A stretch of 64,000 nt of DNA, taken from assembly GCA_945829235.1 (NCBI GenBank), contig CALZUA010000017.1:1-64000 (forward strand), given 5' to 3'. The DNA is from an uncultured Clostridia bacterium (lineage in GTDB: Bacteria > Bacillota > Clostridia > Oscillospirales > Ruminococcaceae). Positions 1 to 7,619 of the stretch are shown piece after piece. The notes beneath the pieces are model-generated. The model was given only the letters and a program-made list of their open reading frames with translations, was not told the DNA's origin and did no database searches. A program made the position numbers and the translations under genes. Numbering within the stretch: the first letter of the stretch is position 1; every line of letters begins with the position of its first letter.

Positions 1-143
1 TACAATATTCCCATAAAACCCCGCTCAAACCGCGCTGTAAAACCATTTTTTTGAAAAGCAACAAAAAAACAAGCCGTCAGTTTTGCCGTCAAACTATTTC
101 AACACACTAAAGCGGCGAACTTTTGGCAATTAAAAAAAGCATA
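1..143. other. Non-coding left edge
   Basis: I see no gene, RNA or clear promoter in this stretch. It is AT-rich and lies beyond the terminator of the leftmost minus-strand gene. It may be the far side of a neighbouring transcription unit that lies outside the window. Confidence 0.4.
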
Positions 144-177
144 AAAAAAGCAACGATTAAAAAACCGTTGCTTTTTT
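144..177 (-). terminator. Rho-independent terminator of the zinc-ribbon gene
   Basis: A 12-bp stem (AAAAAAGCAACG at 144-155 against CGTTGCTTTTTT at 166-177) closes a 10-nt A-rich loop. Both arms carry A/T runs, so it can work in both directions. It lies 35 nt past the stop codon of the minus-strand gene ending at 212. Confidence 0.85.
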
Positions 178-211
178 GTTATTCAATTGTGAGTGATTTT
201 CGCGATTGTTA

Positions 212-3200
212 TCAGATAACCTGTGCAACCGCTTTTTCAAGCGCTTCTACCGAGAGCGCGAACGCCTGCACGGATTTTCTGGACTTTCTGAGAAGCGAGA
301 GGTTCAGCGAACCTGCTTGATAAACATCATAGAGGTTGTCATAATCGTCCATAGCTGTTTCGTATTTTGTGACAGCATCGGAATCGAGCGATTTCAGTGA
401 GCTGTCGTTTTCGATTTGAACACCGTTTTCCATGAGAACAGTAAGATATCTCGTTTCATATTCTGCAAAGATAAGGGTGAGCGACTTAAAATCGAGCGTC
501 GAGAAATCAATGCTTTCCGCCTTTGACGTGAATTCAACACCCGGCGTCTGCGGATTTGCAACGTCCTGATATTCCTTCTTAAGCGCGTCCTTTTCAGCCG
601 TGAGGGTTGCAAAGCGGTTCTTGAATGCGTCAAATTCCTTCTCGGTCATCTTGTTGCTCTTCGCGGCTATATCAATAAGAAGGTCATCGTATTTGGAAAC
701 AAGTGCGTTGGCTTTGTCGGAGAGCGTTTCGTCCTCGTTTTGATACTGCTCGTCGAGCATCATAATTTCGCTCTTCTCGTTTGAAATATCAAAAATCAAA
801 TTGCTGATTTCATTGCTATCGGCAGACGGACCGTTTTCAGCAACGTCAATGAGCTCCGCGAGGGAGTTTGCGAGTTTGTTTCCAAGCTCACCGGCGTTCT
901 GGCTCTTGATTGCGTTTTTGATATCCTTGAGGTAGGAGATAACGTCCTTCTTGAGGTCTTCGGGAATTTCATCGGCAGTTGCACCCGCGGCATTTGTAAT
1001 GTCGAGAACATTGCTCGGGATTGAGATACCGTTCGGTTTATCCTCGGTGGTGAGGGTAGAGTTTACGGAGAGCTTTCCGTACTGCGGGATTTCAAAGGAC
1101 ATGGTTTCCTTGAGGGTATTTCCGTTTTCAACCTTTACGGAGAACACGATTTTCGCGGAGCTTATCATAGCGGCGGCTTCGTTGGAGTTGCCTGCCTCCG
1201 TGAAATCAGCGGGCAGAACCATACTGATTTCGTACGTTCCCTCAGCGGCGGGTTTTCCGTTAAAGGTGGTTTTTTTGACACCGCTGTACTTGACCTTAGC
1301 GGATACCGTGGTTTTATTGTTGTATATGCTAACCGTGCAAACGCCGTCGGTATCGCTTGACTTTTCAAAGAGTGCGGAAGCGATTGTCTGATTGTTTATT
1401 TCAACAGCCGCCGCCGCAGTGTTGCCGTTTTTGGTGCTTACATTGAGGTCGCCGACAACGGAAATTTTAGCAGATGTTCCGTTAACGGAAACGGAATAGC
1501 TCTTTGCGAGCACGCGGCAACTGTTGTCGGTTACCGTTTCGATAACCAACTCAAATCTGTCGTCGGGAATTTCAATCATACTGAACAAGCTCTGGAGCGT
1601 ACTCTTGATTTGCTCAGCAGAAACGGGCATTCCGCAGTCGCTCAGGAACTTGGAGAACTTTTCGCAAAGGTAGCTGTCGTTTGCGAGAGCCTCACCCATT
1701 CTCTGAATCATTTCGGTGATTTTGCTTCCCTTGAGGTTGGCGGTTATGTACTTGCCCTTGGCGGTTGCGCCCGCGATGGAAATTTCTCCGTCCTGAACGG
1801 TAATCTCGCTTGACTTGTAAACGTCAACATAAACGTTTACAAGCTTTTCGATAATTCTCTTGAGTTCTTTTTCCTCGATTTCAAGATAGATATCGGAAAC
1901 CTGTCCTGCGGACGCGGTGTAACCCGTGCCGATTTTCATCATAAGCGCCTTATCGGAAACGAACGGCAGAACGAGATAAGCATTTCCGTCCTCGGAGATG
2001 ACGGTTTTCGCGTTCAGCTTAAGCGAGCCGCCGGATATTTCAATCGTTGATTCGAGCGCCTTTCCGTCGGCGGTGAGGTCAACGGAGAAGCCTGAATTGT
2101 TGATGAGCGATAAAATTTCCTCGATTTCCTTTTTGGTGCAGTTCATCGAGCTTGTGAGCTGAGCTATGGCCGTATCGGTGAGCTGTGCGTCAAAATCCAT
2201 CGAAATCTTCGCGGAATTAGCGCCGTAAGCTTCGCGCATAATATCGCCGAGCTGGTTGACAAGCGTTTTGAAGTCAACAGTACCGTAAATGCTTGACGAC
2301 GACATCATGGGCTTAACACTTGTGGTGGTAATTCCCGAGGAGTAGTTTGAGAGCTGAGTCAAGACGCTTGCGTAGGAGCTTGTCGCGGACTTTATGCCTT
2401 GCGACATTGCGCCGACATCGATTTTGTTGGTAACATCTTTGATTGAGTTACCCTCAACCATTGCCGCGTAGCCTGAGTTGCCGAGGACAATGTTGAACAA
2501 CATCGACTTGTTGACGAAGAACATCACGCCCGCCGCAATCAGAACGGCAACGATAAGTGAGCCGACTGCGATAAGAATAGGCTTCAGAACGCTCTTTTTC
2601 TTTATCGGCTTTGCGGCAACAGCCGCCGCGCCCATTCCGTAATCACCGAACGGGTTCTCCGGTTGGTTGTTGGGGGAAGGCGTGTAAGCGGGAGCGTCTG
2701 TCGGTGCGGGAGCAGGCATAGCTGTCGGTGCAGAATAGCTTGCCGCGGCAACGGAATAGCCGGTGGGTTCGGGAGTAACCGGAGTTTCGGTTATGACAGG
2801 CGTTTCGGATATAACAGGCGCTTCGGGGATAAACCCAAGGCCGTTGTCCTCGAGGGAGCTTGGTGCGGGAGCGACCTCCGGCATGACAGAAGCCGGTTCC
2901 TCAACAGGTGCGCCTCCAACAGACGGCATAGAAATATCGCTTGTGGGAATGGGGATTGAGTAAGCACTCTCGGTGTTTACGGTTACGGCAGTAACCGTAT
3001 TTTCGCTCTCGCCGATTGATTTTGTGAGGTCAACCGCGGGTGTAATCGAAACAGGCTCGCTTGGAGTAACGGGTGCGAGAACGTCCGAGGGCTTGACCTC
3101 GGCGCTTGCTTTTTTGGTAACGGAAGCGCCGCAAACCGTGCAGAATTTTGCTCCCTTGGGAAGCTCCAGACCGCAGTTTTCGCAGAAGCTCTTGTTTTGC

Positions 3201-3283
3201 GAAACCGGTGCGGTAAGAGCACCGCAGTTCGGGCAAAACTTTGCTCCATCGGGTACTTGACTATTGCATTTAGAACAAATCAT
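212..3283 (-). CDS. Zinc-ribbon domain membrane protein, large extracellular region
   Basis: A 1023-residue protein of unknown function. The N-terminus has two zinc ribbons (CSKCNSQ...FCPNCG near residues 3-20, then CENCGLE...FCTVCG). A long Pro/Thr/Ala-rich low-complexity linker follows, then one membrane segment near residue 245 (ILIAVGSLIVAVLIAAGVMF) after a KKK stop-transfer-like patch. The remaining ~750 residues are predicted extracytoplasmic and hydrophilic, with helical and beta-rich stretches. This architecture (cytoplasmic zinc ribbon, TM, extracellular domain) is common in clostridia; TcaA-like proteins are similar in outline. I chose the ATG at 3283 because AAAGGA lies 7-8 nt upstream and the zinc ribbon begins at once. 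A longer frame opens at 3394 but lacks a ribosome site and would precede the transcription start. Monocistronic, with its own promoter. Confidence 0.8.
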   Translation of the reverse strand: MICSKCNSQVPDGAKFCPNCGALTAPVSQNKSFCENCGLELPKGAKFCTVCGASVTKKASAEVKPSDVLAPVTPSEPVSITPAVDLTKSIGESENTVTAVTVNTESAYSIPIPTSDISMPSVGGAPVEEPASVMPEVAPAPSSLEDNGLGFIPEAPVISETPVITETPVTPEPTGYSVAAASYSAPTAMPAPAPTDAPAYTPSPNNQPENPFGDYGMGAAAVAAKPIKKKSVLKPILIAVGSLIVAVLIAAGVMFFVNKSMLFNIVLGNSGYAAMVEGNSIKDVTNKIDVGAMSQGIKSATSSYASVLTQLSNYSSGITTTSVKPMMSSSSIYGTVDFKTLVNQLGDIMREAYGANSAKISMDFDAQLTDTAIAQLTSSMNCTKKEIEEILSLINNSGFSVDLTADGKALESTIEISGGSLKLNAKTVISEDGNAYLVLPFVSDKALMMKIGTGYTASAGQVSDIYLEIEEKELKRIIEKLVNVYVDVYKSSEITVQDGEISIAGATAKGKYITANLKGSKITEMIQRMGEALANDSYLCEKFSKFLSDCGMPVSAEQIKSTLQSLFSMIEIPDDRFELVIETVTDNSCRVLAKSYSVSVNGTSAKISVVGDLNVSTKNGNTAAAAVEINNQTIASALFEKSSDTDGVCTVSIYNNKTTVSAKVKYSGVKKTTFNGKPAAEGTYEISMVLPADFTEAGNSNEAAAMISSAKIVFSVKVENGNTLKETMSFEIPQYGKLSVNSTLTTEDKPNGISIPSNVLDITNAAGATADEIPEDLKKDVISYLKDIKNAIKSQNAGELGNKLANSLAELIDVAENGPSADSNEISNLIFDISNEKSEIMMLDEQYQNEDETLSDKANALVSKYDDLLIDIAAKSNKMTEKEFDAFKNRFATLTAEKDALKKEYQDVANPQTPGVEFTSKAESIDFSTLDFKSLTLIFAEYETRYLTVLMENGVQIENDSSLKSLDSDAVTKYETAMDDYDNLYDVYQAGSLNLSLLRKSRKSVQAFALSVEALEKAVAQVI

Positions 3284-3365
3284 ATAAATTTCCTTTCGTA
3301 AAAGACCGCTTGCCGTGAATAAGCCTGTTCGGCAACCTGCGAACTGCTTAAAGTTAGCTACTTTT

Positions 3366-3394
3366 ATTATATAATTTTTCCTGCCTTTCGTCAA
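3366..3394 (-). promoter_or_regulatory. Promoter of the zinc-ribbon gene
   Basis: On the minus strand TTGACG (3394-3389), a 17-bp spacer and TATAAT (3371-3366). This places transcription start near 3360 with a leader of about 75 nt. Confidence 0.7.
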
Positions 3395-3399
3395 TAGCC

Positions 3400-3796
3400 T
3401 TGATTACAAATTTGTGTTAAATAGATGAAAAGTTTTGTGCAAGTTGACCATAAAATGCCTCGGTGAACGAAAAACAGCCCGAAGTTTGCGAGCTGTTACG
3501 GGTTTTTGGATTTTTTGCATAAGATTGATTTGCGAAAGGAGCGGGCGGGGCATTGCGAGTTGATTCGGGGTTTCTGCGAAACCTTGGCATTTTCGGCGGC
3601 ATCGAACCGCCGAAAATGCGCGGGTGCAGTCACGCCCCGTTGATTGCGAAAAATGCGGGTTTGATAGGCGTGACTGCACCCGCTCTTTTGCCGAGTTTTA
3701 CCGTTGGGTTGGCTTTGCGAAAAAATATCCCCTCCATTTTTCGGTATTGAACCGAAAAATGATAGGGGAGGTTGTTCTTATTGAATTTTTATTTTG
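3400..3796. repeat. Gene-free block of consecutive perfect hairpins
   Basis: About 400 bp with no credible gene but three separate perfect inverted repeats. They are a 13-bp stem (3587-3599 with 3607-3619, loop 7 nt), a 16-bp stem (3621-3636 with 3667-3682, loop 30 nt) and a 10-bp stem ATTTTTCGGT/ACCGAAAAAT (3736-3745 with 3751-3760). A weaker one lies at 3473-3497. The last stem resembles one at 54251-54277, which also precedes a copy of the dispersed repeat. Short frames on both strands here look like chance. Confidence 0.7.
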
Positions 3797-3925
3797 GCGC
3801 TTCGCGCGGAGTGGTCGCTTCGCTCAAGTGTGGGGCTTCGCCCCACGCCCCACAAGCCTTTTGAAAAAGGCTTGACCGAAAACTTTTGTACGCTTCGCGG
3901 TGCTCGAATACGGCTTTGCGAGTTC
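3797..3925 (-). repeat. Dispersed 3'-UTR repeat, copy A
   Basis: About 105 bp is nearly identical to 54351-54479, and its proximal part matches 11328-11485 in the opposite orientation. Read on the minus strand it runs: GAGCACCGCGAAGCGTACAA, hairpin AAGCCTTTTTCAAAAGGCTT, hairpin GTGGGGC.../GCCCCAC, then a GCGAAGCG tail. It lies downstream of the gene ending at 4001. A second partial copy of its proximal end (about 3984-4015) overlaps the last codons of that gene. Confidence 0.85.
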
Positions 3926-4000
3926 CGAGTGAGAATTTGCTCATAGTAGATACTTGTTACAAAAAAGGGTGCAGCGTCACGCTGCCTTCGCGGTGCTCGA

Positions 4001-5110
4001 TTACGGCTTTGCGAGAGTTTCTCTCTCCGACTTGCTGATGTATCTATTATCGCCCTCGGAAAGCACATAAATATCAACATAAATCGCGCCCCATTTGCAC
4101 GAATCCTCATAGCTTCCCATAAACACGTCAACCGCAATCGAGCCGTCCATCATTCCGTAGCCCGTATCCGCGGCAATCGCGTAACCGTAAACACGGCTTC
4201 CGTCCTGAGCGACAACATAAACCTCGCTCCCGTACGGGATAACATTCGGGTTCACCGCAACCGTTCCCACAACCGCATAACGCCCGCTTGCCGTGAGCGC
4301 GCCCGGTTTCGCCGAGTAAGCCGTAGCCTTGCCCGAAATCACTCTCGTGTAATTCTCGGGGATGCCGTTCACCAGCTTGAGCTGTTCGGGATTATCCATT
4401 TTCGCATAAGGCACGGCAAAAGCTGTTCCTCTTTCAATGACCTCGGCAACAGGCTCTTTCGTGATTTCCTCGCCGATAATTTCCGAAGAAACAAGCTTCC
4501 CGTCAACGTATTTGTCCTTGTAGGTTGTGACGTGAGCGCCGTTTGCGCCTTCTTCGAGAACCGTTTCCGTGCCGATTGCCCAGTTTGAGTTGTCCTTGTA
4601 AATCGTTTCAAACTGCAACGCGCTTTCGATGTTTCTCTCAACGTATTCCACGCGGTTGACATTGATATTCATACCCTCGAAAAGCGGTTCTTCGAGCAAA
4701 TAGTTGACAACATCATCGTCATCGACAACAATCCCAGCCTTTTCCAGCGCATCGGCAACCGTGCCCTCGGTGAACTTGAGCAGGTGCTCCTCGCCGTCAA
4801 CGTTAATCGTGATGCCAAACGCGCGGTTTATGATGATGTGCTTTTTCTTGTCTGAACTCGTTTGAACGGAAACCGTATCGTCAGGCTCGAGCACATAGTT
4901 GTCGCTTTTAAGTATTGCGTAGGTATCGAACTGGTTGGTTTTGATTTCTCTGGTAACGCCCTCGTCCGTTATGTAAACGGTATCGCGGAAATAAAGCGCG
5001 CCCGTGAGCAGAAGCGCCGCGGCTGTTATCACAACGAAAATTGCCGCTTTGATTATCCTGCTCTGCAAAAGCAACTTTTTCATTTTCTCATTTACTATCT
5101 GGGGTTTCAT
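4001..5110 (-). CDS. G5 and 3D domain cell-wall protein (YabE/YocH type)
   Basis: A 369-residue exported protein. One N-terminal membrane anchor or signal segment (residues ~19-42) is followed by a DUF348-like ubiquitin-fold domain (VYITDEGVTREIKTN...; a second INVDGE...LKFTEGTVADALEKAG unit), a G5 domain (~180-245) and a C-terminal 3D domain (~258-360). The 3D signature is visible: GTVAVNPNVIPYGS, IAADTG and a late WG. By family, 3D domains resemble MltA-type lytic enzymes acting on peptidoglycan, and G5 binds the wall. The ATG at 5110 has GGAGG nine nt upstream. The last residues (LAKP) and the stop lie in sequence matching the dispersed repeat, so the C-terminus may have been remodelled. 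Its own promoter and a WalR-like box lie upstream. Confidence 0.88.
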   Translation of the reverse strand: MKPQIVNEKMKKLLLQSRIIKAAIFVVITAAALLLTGALYFRDTVYITDEGVTREIKTNQFDTYAILKSDNYVLEPDDTVSVQTSSDKKKHIIINRAFGITINVDGEEHLLKFTEGTVADALEKAGIVVDDDDVVNYLLEEPLFEGMNINVNRVEYVERNIESALQFETIYKDNSNWAIGTETVLEEGANGAHVTTYKDKYVDGKLVSSEIIGEEITKEPVAEVIERGTAFAVPYAKMDNPEQLKLVNGIPENYTRVISGKATAYSAKPGALTASGRYAVVGTVAVNPNVIPYGSEVYVVAQDGSRVYGYAIAADTGYGMMDGSIAVDVFMGSYEDSCKWGAIYVDIYVLSEGDNRYISKSERETLAKP

Positions 5111-5203
5111 AGGGGTTTTGCCTCCATTTTTCTCTCTGTAACCAATGAACTGCCGAGCCTTATTTCAAGCAATATTTTCGAGCAGTTCTCCTTCCGTATG
5201 CCT

Positions 5204-5232
5204 ATTATAACTCACAGTTCTGTAAATGTCAA
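5204..5232 (-). promoter_or_regulatory. Promoter of the G5/3D gene
   Basis: On the minus strand TTGACA (5232-5227), a 17-bp spacer and TATAAT (5209-5204), about 95 nt before the start codon. Confidence 0.8.
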
Positions 5233-5277
5233 ACATATCAAAGGTGTTGAAATTGTGCAGATTTAACAAAATTATTT

Positions 5278-5294
5278 TGTAACCTTTTTGTAAC
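5278..5294 (+). promoter_or_regulatory. WalR (YycF)-like box
   Basis: The direct repeat TGTAAC-N5-TGTAAC matches the published WalR consensus TGTWAH-N5-TGTWAH. It lies about 45 bp upstream of the -35 of the G5/3D gene, in the reverse orientation. In Bacillus subtilis the 3D-domain gene yocH is a WalR target, which makes the placement plausible. The site call is inference. Confidence 0.45.
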
Positions 5295-5442
5295 CTTTTA
5301 AAAAAACCTAGATTTAATGGAAATTCTTGTCAAATTACGCAAATCTTATTGTAAGAATTGCTAAAAATCCGCACATACGGGTGTTTTGGGATAATTGCAC
5401 AAAAATCTTCAATGCGATTGCCTTGATTTTGCAAATTTGCAA

Positions 5443-5470
5443 CAAAAAAAGGAGCGCCGAAACGCTCCCT
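5443..5470 (-). terminator. Terminator of the HPr-like gene
   Basis: On the minus strand GGGAGCG, loop tttcgg, CGCTCC, then a run of eight T. It lies about 30 nt past the stop of the gene ending at 5500. Confidence 0.8.
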
Positions 5471-5499
5471 TTTCGCTTCGTTATTTTGCTTGAAACAGC

Positions 5500-5730
5500 T
5501 TACGCAACGATGAAATCCTTGATATCATCGAGGAAATCAGCGCAGTCATCGCTGTGGATTTTCAGCTCAAGGTCCTTGGAGAGGTCGAGGCTGAAAATGC
5601 CCATAATGCTCTTCGCATCGATAGCGTATCTGCCGCTTACAATATCAACGTCGTAAGCGCAACCCGTTACGATGGAAACAAACTTCTTTACGTCCTCAAT
5701 TGTGTTAATGTGAATTTTTGCGGTAGTCAT
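5500..5730 (-). CDS. HPr-like protein lacking the phosphorylatable histidine (paralogue 1)
   Basis: A 76-residue protein with the HPr fold. The second half carries the strongly conserved regulatory-site block AKSIMGIFSL, equivalent to LKSIMGVMSL around Ser46 of Bacillus HPr (Ser41 here). The first half lacks the GIHARPA active-site loop, with IEDVKKF in its place. It therefore cannot accept phosphate from PEP/enzyme I at His15. By analogy with Crh, which also lacks this histidine, a regulatory role through the serine is possible. Start ATG at 5730 with AAAGGAG upstream. It is the downstream member of a tandem pair with the gene ending at 5869, but has its own promoter (5795-5823). No other PTS gene is in the window. 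Confidence 0.8.
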   Translation of the reverse strand: MTTAKIHINTIEDVKKFVSIVTGCAYDVDIVSGRYAIDAKSIMGIFSLDLSKDLELKIHSDDCADFLDDIKDFIVA

Positions 5731-5794
5731 AATAAAACTCCTTTCATAATCCGCGCCCGCGGACTTTTCCCTTATTATTTTCTTTGCTACTTAA

Positions 5795-5823
5795 ATGTTA
5801 GCACAATTCCGTGCCTTTGTCAA
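5795..5823 (-). promoter_or_regulatory. Promoter of HPr-like paralogue 1
   Basis: On the minus strand TTGACA (5823-5818), a 17-bp spacer and TAACAT (5800-5795). It lies between the two HPr-like genes, so they need not be one operon. Confidence 0.65.
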
Positions 5824-5868
5824 TAGGGCTTTTGACCAATTTTACTAAATTTGCACTTGCCTTTTTGG

Positions 5869-6105
5869 TCAATCTGCAATAAACTTTGCCGCTTCCTCAA
5901 CGAAATCAGCCGCCGCCTCGCTGTCCGCGTGAACAATCATCTTGAGCGGCTTTGACAGGTCAAGGCTGAAGATGCCCATAATGCTCTTCGCGTCAATCGC
6001 GTATCTTCCCGACATCAGGTCAACATCAAACGCGCATTTGTTCGTGAGCGCAACAAATTCCTTAACCTCGTCAATCGAGTTCAGCTTGATTACATATTCT
6101 TCCAT
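5869..6105 (-). CDS. HPr-like protein lacking the phosphorylatable histidine (paralogue 2)
   Basis: A 78-residue paralogue of the neighbour ending at 5500. A 21-residue block ending in GIFSLDLSK, including Ser41, is identical in both, while the termini differ. As in paralogue 1, the His15 loop is replaced (IDEVKEF). The C-terminus is more acidic and Ala-rich (SEAAADFVEEAAKF). Complete conservation of the Ser46-type region with loss of the His site in both copies suggests selection on the serine face of the protein. Its own promoter lies at 6169-6197, back to back with that of mtaB. The function is inferred only from fold. Confidence 0.8.
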   Translation of the reverse strand: MEEYVIKLNSIDEVKEFVALTNKCAFDVDLMSGRYAIDAKSIMGIFSLDLSKPLKMIVHADSEAAADFVEEAAKFIAD

Positions 6106-6168
6106 ATCTTTGCCTTCTTTCTCAAATATTAAGAGCGTTTTTCTTTATTCTCGTCTGCTCTTGTAAAT

Positions 6169-6197
6169 AATATAACAACTTTTTAAAAAATAGTCAA
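6169..6197 (-). promoter_or_regulatory. Promoter of HPr-like paralogue 2
   Basis: On the minus strand TTGACT (6197-6192), a 17-bp spacer and TATATT (6174-6169). It is divergent from the mtaB promoter, with the two -35 boxes only 7 bp apart. Confidence 0.65.
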
Positions 6198-6204
6198 TAC
6201 CTTA

Positions 6205-6233
6205 TTGCAAAATTTGTAGTTTTAAAGTATAAT
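6205..6233 (+). promoter_or_regulatory. Promoter of mtaB-purL
   Basis: TTGCAA (6205-6210), a 17-bp spacer and TATAAT (6228-6233), about 52 nt before the mtaB start. Confidence 0.65.
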
Positions 6234-6285
6234 AGAAGTGTAGTGAAAAAATTTTTTGTGTATTTCCGACAGGAATTTTTTGGAT

Positions 6286-7581
6286 ATGAACGAAAAAACC
6301 ACATTTAAAATGCTCACGCTCGGTTGCAAGGTCAACTCCTGCGAGAGCGCGGCTATCGAAAAACGCTTTCTTGAAAACGGTTTCACGAAAGCCGAGGGCG
6401 AAAACGCCGACTTATACATTATAAATAGCTGTTCGGTCACGGGAACTGCCGTTGCTAAGGCGCGTCACGCGGCTTCGCGGTTTCGTAGGGAAAATCCAAG
6501 CGGTGTAATCGTGCTTTGTGGGTGTTTTCCGCAAAGTTACCCGGAGGAAGCAGGCTTGAAGTTTGATGCGGACATTGTTGTCGGCAACTCCGACAAGGAC
6601 AAAATTGTTGATTATGTACAAAATTTCCTCGAAAACCGCGTCAAAACCGTCAAGATAAACCCGCTCACCCGTGAATTCAGAAAGGGCTGTTCCGTTCCCG
6701 ACGAGGACAGAACCCGCGCTTTCATCAAAATCGAGGACGGTTGCGACCGCTTTTGCTCCTATTGCATAATCCCGACAGCGCGCGGGCGCGTTCGCTCGCT
6801 GTCTTATCAAGATATCCGCGAACAAGCCGCAAACTGTGTCGCGGACGGTCACCGTGAAATTGTTCTCACGGGAATAAACCTCGGTTGCTACGGTCAGGAT
6901 TTGGGACTTTCGCTTTATGACGCGGTAAAAGCGGTTTCCGAGAGCGGCGTCCCGAGGATTCGTTTGAGTTCTCTTGAACCCGAGATGATTACCGATGAAC
7001 TCATAGAGCGGCTCGGTGAAATCCCCTCGCTTTGCTCGCATTTTCACCTGTCGCTTCAATCGGGAAGCGATGAAATCCTCCGCAAAATGAACCGAAAATA
7101 CACAACCGAGCAATATCTTCACGTTGTCGAAAAGCTCCGCGAGGTTTTCCCGGAGTGCGCGATAACGACGGATATTATCGTCGGGTTTCCGTTCGAGAGC
7201 AACGAGGATTTTGAGCAAAGCGTTGAATTTGCGAAAAAAATCGGTTTCGCAAAAATCCACGTTTTCCCGTATTCTCTCCGAAAAGGGACAATCGCCGCGG
7301 AAATGCCGCAAATTCAGCCTTCCGTCCGCACCGAGCGCACGCGCCTGTTGATGAGCGTTGCGGAATCGCTTGAAGACGAGTTCTTGCGGTCACGGCGTGG
7401 GAAATCGGGCGTTGTGCTGATTGAAAAGCCGCAGAGTGAACTATACTCGCAGGGCTTCACCGAAAACTACACGCCCGTTCGGATTATCGGCGCGCAAATC
7501 CCCCGCCACTCGCTTGTCCGAGTGAAAATCACCGGTGCGAAAAAGGGGTACTGTCTTGGGACGGTAATTGAAGAATTGTAA
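6286..7581 (+). CDS. mtaB: tRNA (N6-threonylcarbamoyladenosine-37) methylthiotransferase MtaB
   Basis: A 431-residue radical-SAM methylthiotransferase that adds a methylthio group to t6A37 of ANN-decoding tRNAs. The N-terminal UPF0004 domain begins LGCKVNSCES and supplies cysteines for the auxiliary cluster. The radical-SAM CX3CX2C motif is CDRFCSYC followed by IIPTARGR near residue 150. The substrate-binding stretch LSSLEPEMI and LHLSLQSGSDEIL match the family, and a TRAM-like basic tail ends the protein. I chose ATG 6286 (AGGA upstream) over a frame opening at 6256, because the family sequence starts at once. purL starts 39 nt downstream without its own promoter, so the two are probably cotranscribed. 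Confidence 0.92.
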   Translation: MNEKTTFKMLTLGCKVNSCESAAIEKRFLENGFTKAEGENADLYIINSCSVTGTAVAKARHAASRFRRENPSGVIVLCGCFPQSYPEEAGLKFDADIVVGNSDKDKIVDYVQNFLENRVKTVKINPLTREFRKGCSVPDEDRTRAFIKIEDGCDRFCSYCIIPTARGRVRSLSYQDIREQAANCVADGHREIVLTGINLGCYGQDLGLSLYDAVKAVSESGVPRIRLSSLEPEMITDELIERLGEIPSLCSHFHLSLQSGSDEILRKMNRKYTTEQYLHVVEKLREVFPECAITTDIIVGFPFESNEDFEQSVEFAKKIGFAKIHVFPYSLRKGTIAAEMPQIQPSVRTERTRLLMSVAESLEDEFLRSRRGKSGVVLIEKPQSELYSQGFTENYTPVRIIGAQIPRHSLVRVKITGAKKGYCLGTVIEEL

Positions 7582-7619
7582 AAATACGGCAAATGCCGTT
7601 GAAAAAAGGAGATACAAAA

